Assembly (NCBI GenBank): GCA_020633195.1
Contig: JACKEC010000017.1
Location: 124,001-188,000 of the forward strand
Reading direction: 5' to 3'
Source of the DNA: Sandaracinaceae bacterium
Lineage (GTDB): Bacteria; Myxococcota_A; Polyangia; Polyangiales; Sandaracinaceae
DNA length: 64,000 nt
Of this stretch, positions 30,876-37,546 are shown in pieces. The notes beneath the pieces were generated by a model. It was not told where the DNA came from. It did not search any database and was given only the letters and a program-made list of their open reading frames with translations. The position numbers and the translations under genes were made by a program. Each line of letters opens with the position of its first letter. Within the stretch, counting starts at the first letter, position 1.

Positions 30876-32707
30876 GGCGGCTCGCCATCACCTCGTGGCT
30901 CCTCCTCGCGTCGGGGTGCAGCCTGCTCGGCTTCGACGACTTCGCGATCTACCAGTGCGGGTCGGACGCCGAGTGCGAGCCGCTCAACGAGCGCGACGGG
31001 ATCGCGCCGGGCGACTGCTACCGCTGGCAGTGCCCGGGCGACAACCACACGAGCGGCTGCGCGCTCCGGGCGCGCGACGACGACGACGACGGCGTGGCCG
31101 CGTGCGGCGACGGGCCGTTCGACTGCGACGACCGCAACCCGGCGGTGAGCACGGCGGCGCCCTTCTCCTTCGTGCCCTTCGCGTCGGTGGACGCGTCGGA
31201 CCGCTGGGTCCGCTGGGTGAGCGACGAGGGGCGCGTCGGGGCGACCTTCGGCGCGGCGCGGGAGGCGCGGGTCGCGCTCGCGACGCCGTCTCGGGAGGGC
31301 GCCACGATCACGGCCCTCACCGACGCGAGCGTGAACGATCTCGCGATCGCGGCCGGCTGCGCGCGCGCGACGCTGACCACGCCCCCGCTGCCCACGACCC
31401 CGGTGGTCGGCGCCGGCCCCGGCACCTGCTCCACTCACGAGGAGTGCCAGGACGGGACCTTCTGCAACGGCTACGAGACCTGCGAGCCCACCAGCCCCGC
31501 CGCCGACGGGCGCGGCTGCCGCGCCGCCATGCGCGCCCAGTGCCTCGACGACGGTGAGACCTGCGAGGAGCCCGCGGGGGCCTGCGCTCGGGTCAGCGCG
31601 GGGACCTGCCAGCTCGCCGAGGTCGCGGCGGCGAGCGCGGGCGGCGGCGCGTGGATCGGCGTCGGCGTCAACGTGTCGGGCTGCGACGAGGGTCAGCTGC
31701 GCTTCGGCTGGATGTCGCCCTCCGGCGACGCGAGCCTCGCGGACGGAGTCCCCGGCGCCGGGCTGCTCACCCGCGGCGACGCGCGGCGCGCGCCGGGCTT
31801 CACCGGCGTCGACCTCGGCGCCGGCGCGGCGGGCGCGTGCAGCGGCGGGGGGCGCGCCGACGGCTCGTCGGGGATCTCCGCGCCCTCGATCGCGAGCCTC
31901 CCCGGGGGCGCGAGCGCGGGTCGGTTCCGGCCGCAGGCGCTCGCCGCCTGGCAGGCCGCGCGCCGGAGCCGAGAGAGCTCGGGCGCGACCGACGCGGTGG
32001 GCGTCGAGGCGATCGGCCTCTGGCTCGAGGAGGCGCCCGCGGCGGGCGGCGATCCGCTCCGGTGGGTGAGCGCGACCGGCTCCGGTCGCCCCGTCGCGCT
32101 CACGCCTCGGGCCCAGGGCGCGGCGCCGGTCGCGATCGCCGGCGACCCCGTGCTCGGCGGCTACGCGGTCGCGTACGCCGCCGAGGGAGGAGGCGTCTCG
32201 TTGCGCGTGGTGCCCGCGCCGCGTGACCCGAGCGAGGTCTCGGCGACCTCGCCGCACGCCTCGACCATCGACCCGCTCGGCGCCGCCCGCGCCACGCCCG
32301 ACCTCGACGTCCCGGCCGGCGTGATCCTCGATCCGGGGACGAGCCTCGACCACGTCGTGGTGGCGGCCGACGGATCCGACATCGCCGTCGCCTGGGTCGC
32401 GGCTGGCCAGGCTTGCTTCCGGGCGGTCACGAGCGGAGGGCTCGAGGGCGGCGCCACCCGCTGCGCGGGCGCCGGCGTCACGTCGGTCGCGGTCGCGCGC
32501 GCCGACACCGGGTGGCTGCTCCTCTACGTCGACGCCGCCGGCGTTCAGCTCGCGGCCGTCGACGCGAGCGGGACCCCCGGCTCGCCGGAGATGGTGTCCG
32601 TCGGGAGCGGGCTCGGCGACCCCTTCGTCGCGAGCGCGGGGCGCAGCGTCCAGGTCGGCTTCCGGCGGGGTGACGAGCTCTTGGCCGGCGGCCGCTGCGG
32701 GCCCTGA
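30872..32707 (+). CDS. Large lipoprotein with Ca-binding and Cys-rich motifs
   Basis: A 611-residue lipoprotein (lipobox LLASGC, about residues 12-17) that starts at a GTG sharing GTGA with the previous stop. The N-terminal part has an Asp run of MopE type (DDDDDGVAACGDGPFDCDDRNP) and a Cys-rich module (CSTHEECQDGTFCNGYETC). The remaining 400 residues show repeated beta blades (GGYAVAYAAEGGGVSLRVV, GSDIAVAWVAAGQACFRAV, DTGWLLLYVDAAGVQLAAV) that suggest a propeller. As the third gene of a kinase operon it is a candidate outer sensor. Function unproven. Confidence 0.75.
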   Translation: MRRLAITSWLLLASGCSLLGFDDFAIYQCGSDAECEPLNERDGIAPGDCYRWQCPGDNHTSGCALRARDDDDDGVAACGDGPFDCDDRNPAVSTAAPFSFVPFASVDASDRWVRWVSDEGRVGATFGAAREARVALATPSREGATITALTDASVNDLAIAAGCARATLTTPPLPTTPVVGAGPGTCSTHEECQDGTFCNGYETCEPTSPAADGRGCRAAMRAQCLDDGETCEEPAGACARVSAGTCQLAEVAAASAGGGAWIGVGVNVSGCDEGQLRFGWMSPSGDASLADGVPGAGLLTRGDARRAPGFTGVDLGAGAAGACSGGGRADGSSGISAPSIASLPGGASAGRFRPQALAAWQAARRSRESSGATDAVGVEAIGLWLEEAPAAGGDPLRWVSATGSGRPVALTPRAQGAAPVAIAGDPVLGGYAVAYAAEGGGVSLRVVPAPRDPSEVSATSPHASTIDPLGAARATPDLDVPAGVILDPGTSLDHVVVAADGSDIAVAWVAAGQACFRAVTSGGLEGGATRCAGAGVTSVAVARADTGWLLLYVDAAGVQLAAVDASGTPGSPEMVSVGSGLGDPFVASAGRSVQVGFRRGDELLAGGRCGP

Positions 32708-32720
32708 CGAGCGGCTCGCG

Positions 32721-33809
32721 TCACTCCCCGAAGGAGATCCCGAGCGCTCGGGCCTGGTTCATGATCTGCGAGCTCGGGTCGACGAGGTGGGGGCGCGCGA
32801 CCGCCTCCGCGATGTCGACGGCGACGATCGCGCCGTTGCGGAGCGCCGCCATCTTGCCGAACTGCTCCTCGTGCACGAGCTGCGCGGCGAGGACGCCGTA
32901 GCGGGTCGCGAGGACGCGATCGAAGGTCGACGGGGAGCCCCCGCGCTGGATGTGGCCGAGCACGGTGACGCGCATCGCCGAGCCCACGTGGTCCTCGAGC
33001 GCCGCGGCCACGCGGTGGGCCGCCCCCATCAGCCGGGGCATCTCGCCGAGCCGCGCCTCGAGCTGGCTCACGTCGCCGCCCTGCGGCTTGGCGCCCTCGG
33101 CCACCACGATGATGCTGTAGTTCTTCCCGCTCGCGCGGCGCGCGACGATCATGTCGGCGACCGCCTCGGCCCGGTACGGGATCTCGGGGATCAGGATCGC
33201 GTCGGCGCCGCCCGCGATGCCGGCGTGCAGCGCGATCCAGCCCGCGTTGCGGCCCATCACCTCCACGAGCATCACGCGGTCGTGGCTGTCGGCGGTGTCG
33301 CGGATCCTGTCGAGCGCCTCGGTCGCGATCCCGATCGCGGTGTCGAAGCCGAACGTCTGGTCGGTCGCCCCGAGGTCGTTGTCGATCGTCTTGGGCACGC
33401 CCACGATCTTCATCCCCTTGGCGATCAGCTTCTGCGCGATCGCCATCGATCCGTCGCCGCCGATCGAGACCATCGCGTCGAGCCCGAGCTTCGCGAAGTT
33501 CTCCATCACGCGGTCGGAGACGTCGGTCTCGCGCGCGCCGTCGACGAAGCGGAAGGGATCGGAGCGGTTCGAGGTGCCCAGGATCGTGCCGCCCCGCGAG
33601 AGCAGGCCGCGCACGTCCTCGAGCTCGAGCCAGCGGTTGCCGCGCGGCCCGCGGTAGTCGAGGTCGATGAGGCCGCTGAGCGCGTCCTCCACCCCGAGGA
33701 TCTCCCAGCCGAAGCGCTCCTTGCCCACCGTGACCACCGCGCGGATCACCGCGTTGAGCCCCGGACAGTCCCCGCCGCCCGTGGTGATGGCGACCCTCTT
33801 CACGCTCAT
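32721..33809 (-). CDS. pfkA: 6-phosphofructokinase
   Basis: A 362-residue cytoplasmic phosphofructokinase that phosphorylates fructose 6-phosphate in glycolysis. Motifs are TTGGGDCPGLN (9-19), GGDGS (117-121), PKTIDND with catalytic Asp (139-145), MGRNAGW (185-191) and HIQRGG. The Gly in GGDGS is the ATP-type residue, while Lys140 in PKTIDND is the residue typical of pyrophosphate enzymes. This combination is known in ATP-dependent group III enzymes, so ATP use is most likely. The start overlaps the 3' end of the flippase-like gene by 4 nt. TACCCT inside that gene ends 7 nt before the ATG. Confidence 0.93.
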   Translation of the reverse strand: MSVKRVAITTGGGDCPGLNAVIRAVVTVGKERFGWEILGVEDALSGLIDLDYRGPRGNRWLELEDVRGLLSRGGTILGTSNRSDPFRFVDGARETDVSDRVMENFAKLGLDAMVSIGGDGSMAIAQKLIAKGMKIVGVPKTIDNDLGATDQTFGFDTAIGIATEALDRIRDTADSHDRVMLVEVMGRNAGWIALHAGIAGGADAILIPEIPYRAEAVADMIVARRASGKNYSIIVVAEGAKPQGGDVSQLEARLGEMPRLMGAAHRVAAALEDHVGSAMRVTVLGHIQRGGSPSTFDRVLATRYGVLAAQLVHEEQFGKMAALRNGAIVAVDIAEAVARPHLVDPSSQIMNQARALGISFGE

Positions 33810-34816
33810 GCGGGCGAGGGTACCTCAGGACGCCGGTCGACGAGCGTGAGCACGCCGCCGAGGAGCGCCGGGACCTGGCCCGTCAGGTAGCCGAGCAGCG
33901 CCACGAGCACCGCGTCGGTCGATACGACGCCGACCGTCGCGAGCAGCACCACCGCGACGCCCTCGCGCACCCCGACCCCGCCGACGGAGACGGGCAGCAA
34001 GACGGCGAGGGTGATCGCGTTGCCGGCGACGAGGAGGGTGAGGGGGCTCGCGTCGACGCCGATGCTCCGCGCGGTCGCGAAGAAGACGCTCGAGAGCGCG
34101 AGGTGGGAGATCACGCCGAGGGTCACCGCGGTCCCCGCGCCGCGCGCGTCGAGGCGGCTCTGGCCGAGCGCGTCGACGACCTTGGCGCCGATCGCGCGGG
34201 CCTTCGCGTGCGGGACGCGCTCGACGACCGCGGCGATCCAGGCCGGCCGGCGGAGCAGGCCCAGCCCGACGATCGCGGCGCTGGCCATCCCGAGCGCGGC
34301 GAGCGGCGCGGTCGGCCCCATCAGCTCGATGCCCCCGAACGGGATCAGGCCCGCGCAGACGATCGCCATGCCGACGAGCCCGACGAGCTTCTCGACGACG
34401 ATCACGGCGGCGCTGCGCGCCATCGCCCCCGGGGCCCGGCCGACGTCGTAGAGCCGCCAGCCGTCGAGGCCGGTCGTGGACGGCGTGAACGCACCCACGA
34501 AGCGGCCGACGAGGAACGAGCGCAGGAGCCGCCCGAACCCGTGCTGGAGGCCCGTCGCCTCGAGCAGGGTCTTCCACCGCGACACCCCGGCGACGACCGC
34601 CACGAAGTGCAGCGCGATGGCGACCGCGAGCCACCCGACGTCGAGGGAGGCGAGCCGCTCGACGAGCAGCTCCACCCCGTCGCGGCGCACCATCCGATAG
34701 CCCAGCCACGCCAGCAGACCGACGCTGACGAGCGCTTTGATCCACAGCCAGCGACGGCGCCCGTTCGGCCTCCCAGACACGCTCTTGCGGTACTCCGGCG
34801 CAGGTGGCTCGGTCAA
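33806..34816 (-). CDS. Flippase-like membrane protein (LPG synthase TM family)
   Basis: A 336-residue integral membrane protein of the UPF0104 / lysylphosphatidylglycerol-synthase TM type (PF03706). It has about eight membrane segments, with family motifs in RxxRSFLVGRFVGAFTPSTTGLDGWRLYDV and the near-terminal LLPVSVGGVGVREGVAVVLL. Relatives flip or assist lipids and lipid-linked sugars; the specific lipid is unknown. It starts at TTG. The coding end overlaps pfkA by 4 nt (ATGA). It is divergent from the small membrane protein at 34840. Confidence 0.85.
   Translation of the reverse strand: MTEPPAPEYRKSVSGRPNGRRRWLWIKALVSVGLLAWLGYRMVRRDGVELLVERLASLDVGWLAVAIALHFVAVVAGVSRWKTLLEATGLQHGFGRLLRSFLVGRFVGAFTPSTTGLDGWRLYDVGRAPGAMARSAAVIVVEKLVGLVGMAIVCAGLIPFGGIELMGPTAPLAALGMASAAIVGLGLLRRPAWIAAVVERVPHAKARAIGAKVVDALGQSRLDARGAGTAVTLGVISHLALSSVFFATARSIGVDASPLTLLVAGNAITLAVLLPVSVGGVGVREGVAVVLLATVGVVSTDAVLVALLGYLTGQVPALLGGVLTLVDRRPEVPSPA
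33817..33822 (-). promoter_or_regulatory. -10 element TACCCT, 7 nt before ATG of pfkA
   Basis: It lies within the coding end of the upstream membrane-protein gene. If used, pfkA has its own leaderless transcript. Confidence 0.4.
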
Positions 34817-34839
34817 CTAATCGGTGTTACAGGACCAGG

Positions 34840-35346
34840 GTGTTGAAGCGGCTCGGGCTCGGTCTGTTGAAGGGGCTCCTGATCGGCGGGGCCATCGGGG
34901 CCGGGCTTCAGTACGGCCTGCACTGGACCGACGCCACGGGGCTGCTCGGCTTCCTGCTGTCGATGGGCGTCGCGGGCACCGCGGGCGTCTTCGCCGGCAA
35001 GGCGCCGTGGCGCGAGGGGGCGTGGATCGAGGCGACCCTCAAGGGCATGGTGGGCGTCGGCCTCGGCGCGCTCGCCTACTGGGGGCTGACCTACCTGACC
35101 TTCGGCTTCCCGTTCCCCGGCCTCGAGGGCACGCACACCCTCGCGTCGCTCCCCGTCGTGTTCGCGCCGGCGATCGCGGGCGTCTACGGCTCGCTCGTCG
35201 AGCTCGACGACACGGGCGAGGACGGCGACGCCGCCAAGACCAAGAAGAAGAGCGACGGCCCCAAGGCCCGCGTCGACGTCGGCGACGACGACGAGGTCGA
35301 GGAGGACGTGGGGCGCAAGCGCCGCGACCGCCGTCGCAAGGCCTGA
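34840..35346 (+). CDS. Small membrane protein with charged tail
   Basis: About 168 residues from GTG 34840. Four hydrophobic segments lie in the first 125 residues (GLLKGLLIGGAIGAGLQ, LLGFLLSMGVAGTAGVFAG, GMVGVGLGALAYWGLTYL and VVFAPAIAGVYGSL). The cytoplasmic tail alternates Asp/Glu and Lys/Arg clusters (TKKKSDGPKARVDVGDDDEVEEDVGRKRRDRRRKA, split). No family was recognised. It lies 19 bp before fbp on the same strand, so co-transcription is likely. Confidence 0.7.
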   Translation: MLKRLGLGLLKGLLIGGAIGAGLQYGLHWTDATGLLGFLLSMGVAGTAGVFAGKAPWREGAWIEATLKGMVGVGLGALAYWGLTYLTFGFPFPGLEGTHTLASLPVVFAPAIAGVYGSLVELDDTGEDGDAAKTKKKSDGPKARVDVGDDDEVEEDVGRKRRDRRRKA

Positions 35347-35365
35347 ACGCTCTCGGAGGCTCCTC

Positions 35366-36394
35366 GTGGAACCGACACACTCGTGGGGTCCCCCCCACCC
35401 GGAACAGCTCGGCTGGACGCTCGATCGCCACATCCTCGAGCGGCAGCGCAGCACCCCGGACGCGACCGGCGACTTCACCGGCCTCTTCCAGTCCATCGCG
35501 CTCGCCGGGCGCATGATCGCGTCGCGCGTCCACAAGGCGGGCCTCAGCGACGTGCTCGGCCGCGCGGGCGAGACGAACGTGCAGGGCGAGGAGGTCCAGA
35601 AGCTCGACGTCCTCGCCAACCAGGTCCTCGTGCGCTGCGTCGAGGCGGGCGGTCACGTGTGCGTGATGGCCAGCGAAGAGAACGAGGACATCATCCCGAT
35701 CCCCGCGCACTTCCCGCACGGGAAGTACGTCCTGATGTTCGACCCGCTCGACGGCAGCTCGAACATCGACGTGTGCATGTCGATCGGGACGATCTTCTCG
35801 ATCCACCGCCGGACCTCGAAGAGCGGCCCGGGGACGCGCGAGGACTGCCTGCAGAAGGGCACCTCGCAGGTCGCGGCCGGCTACATCCTCTACGGCTCGA
35901 GCACCGTGCTCGTGTACACGACCGGCGACGGCGTCCACGGCTTCACGCTCGACCCCCTCGTCGGCGAGTTCTTCCTGAGCCACGAGAACATCCGGATCCC
36001 GAAGCGCGGGTCGACCTACTCGGTCAACGAGGGCAACACCTCCAAGTGGAGCCCGGGCATGCGCGAGTGGGTTCAGTGGCTCAAGAGCGACGAGGCCCCC
36101 GGCGGCAAGCCGTACGGCCTGCGCTACATCGGCACCCTCGTCGCGGACTTCCACCGGACGCTGCTCAAGGGCGGCGTCTTCGCGTACCCCGGCGACGTCA
36201 AGAACCCGAACGGGAAGCTGCGCCTCCTCTACGAGTGCGCGCCGATGGCGTTCATCGCGGAGGCGGCCGGCGGCGCCGCGTCGACGGGCACGCAGCGCGT
36301 GCTCGACGTGGAGCCCGAGACGCTGCACGACCGCGTGCCGCTCTTCATCGGCAGCGCCGACGACGTCGCCGACGCCGTCCGCCACGTGAGCTGA
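35366..36394 (+). CDS. fbp: Fructose-1,6-bisphosphatase, class 1
   Basis: A 342-residue cytoplasmic enzyme that hydrolyses fructose 1,6-bisphosphate in gluconeogenesis and the pentose phosphate/Calvin routes. Key motifs are the metal-binding SEENE (103-107), DPLDGSSN (126-133) and a substrate-binding stretch GKLRLLYECAPMAF near residue 280 with the third metal Glu. Length is typical of class 1 FBPases. It starts at GTG with GGAGG nearby. Together with pfkA 1.6 kb away it brackets the fructose-phosphate step in both directions. Confidence 0.95.
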   Translation: MEPTHSWGPPHPEQLGWTLDRHILERQRSTPDATGDFTGLFQSIALAGRMIASRVHKAGLSDVLGRAGETNVQGEEVQKLDVLANQVLVRCVEAGGHVCVMASEENEDIIPIPAHFPHGKYVLMFDPLDGSSNIDVCMSIGTIFSIHRRTSKSGPGTREDCLQKGTSQVAAGYILYGSSTVLVYTTGDGVHGFTLDPLVGEFFLSHENIRIPKRGSTYSVNEGNTSKWSPGMREWVQWLKSDEAPGGKPYGLRYIGTLVADFHRTLLKGGVFAYPGDVKNPNGKLRLLYECAPMAFIAEAAGGAASTGTQRVLDVEPETLHDRVPLFIGSADDVADAVRHVS

Positions 36395-36409
36395 GCCAGC
36401 CTCCTCGAG

Positions 36410-37372
36410 TCAGCGCGGCTGGCGCTCGAGGACCGCGTTGGCGATCGCGACGGCTTCGTCGGCGTTCTTGCCCGACGAGACGGCCGCGACCACGAGGGCC
36501 TGCCAGAAACCGACGTCGTCGGCCGCGGGGGCCGGTCCGGCCGAGCGCATGATCGGTCGAGGCGCGGCCTGCGCGGGCGCGCCACCGCCGACGATGCGGG
36601 GCGACGGACCGGGATCGGAGTCCGCGGGCGGCTCCTCGTCGAGGGCGAAGCGATCGACGCCGGGGCTCGAGGGCGCCGGGGTCGGGGCCGGCGACGGCAT
36701 GTGCGGCGCGGGGGCCGACATCGGCGGGCTCGGCGCCGGGGCCGGCGGGGCCATCGGCGCGGGGGCCGGAGCCGGCGGGGCCATCGGCGCGGGCGCGGGG
36801 GCCGGAGCCGGGGCGCCATCGGCGCGGGGGCCGGCGCGGGGGGCCATCGGCGCGGGTGCCGGAGCGCCGCCACGCGGCAGCGGCGGCGGCGCGGACGGAC
36901 GCTGCGGCGGCGCGGGGGCCGGCGCGGGCATCGGCGCGGGGGCGACCGGCGCGGGCATCGGCGCCGGGGCCATCGGCGCGGGGGCCGGGGCGGGAGCCGG
37001 AGGGGCCGGAGCCGGAGCGGGCGCCGGGGGCGCCATCGGGGCGGGCATCGGCGCCGCCTCGGGAGCACCGGCGCCAGCGCCAGCGCCTTCCTCGAGCGTC
37101 AGGATGAAGTCCCCGATGTAGATCTTGTCGCCCGCCTTCACGACCAGCGGCGAGGTGATCTTCCGGCCGTTGACGTACGTGCCGTTGGTGCTCTTCAGGT
37201 CGACGACGATGAAGCGGTTGTCCTTGAGGACAATCCGGGAGTGTCGCTTGGAGACGTTGCCCTTGGGCAGGATGATGTCGTTGCCCTGGACGCGGCCGAT
37301 CGTGACTTCGTTTTTATCGAAGTCGAGGCGTCTCTGGGCTCCACCCTTCTCCGTGATGACAACTGCGAACAT
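36410..37372 (-). CDS. FHA-domain protein with Pro-Ala-rich linker
   Basis: A 320-residue protein. The FHA domain (about 1-93) has the phosphothreonine-binding set: GR (26-27), S with RH in NVSKRHSRI, and N in KSTNGTYVNGR. Residues about 95-235 are an almost pure Pro-Ala-Met linker encoded by GC-rich repeats, with one out-of-character stretch RAGPRADG. The C-terminal 60 residues are a helical domain (FWQALVVAAVSSGKNADEAVAIANAVL). It should bind a phosphorylated partner, perhaps one of the Hanks kinases. A GAGGAG ribosome binding site precedes the ATG. Confidence 0.88.
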   Translation of the reverse strand: MFAVVITEKGGAQRRLDFDKNEVTIGRVQGNDIILPKGNVSKRHSRIVLKDNRFIVVDLKSTNGTYVNGRKITSPLVVKAGDKIYIGDFILTLEEGAGAGAGAPEAAPMPAPMAPPAPAPAPAPPAPAPAPAPMAPAPMPAPVAPAPMPAPAPAPPQRPSAPPPLPRGGAPAPAPMAPRAGPRADGAPAPAPAPAPMAPPAPAPAPMAPPAPAPSPPMSAPAPHMPSPAPTPAPSSPGVDRFALDEEPPADSDPGPSPRIVGGGAPAQAAPRPIMRSAGPAPAADDVGFWQALVVAAVSSGKNADEAVAIANAVLERQPR

Positions 37373-37546
37373 GGGCTCCTCTTCGCCCTCGAGGGCGGGG
37401 GTTCGGCTTCGCTACGCGTCGGGCCTCGCATTGAACCGGGCCGGGGGCGTTTTCGTCAAGTCTGTTGCACCCCTTCGGCCCGATCGGCCGGCCCGAGGCC
37501 GGAACACACGATCAGTCCGAGCGGGCTCGCGCGGGCGGCTCGTCCC

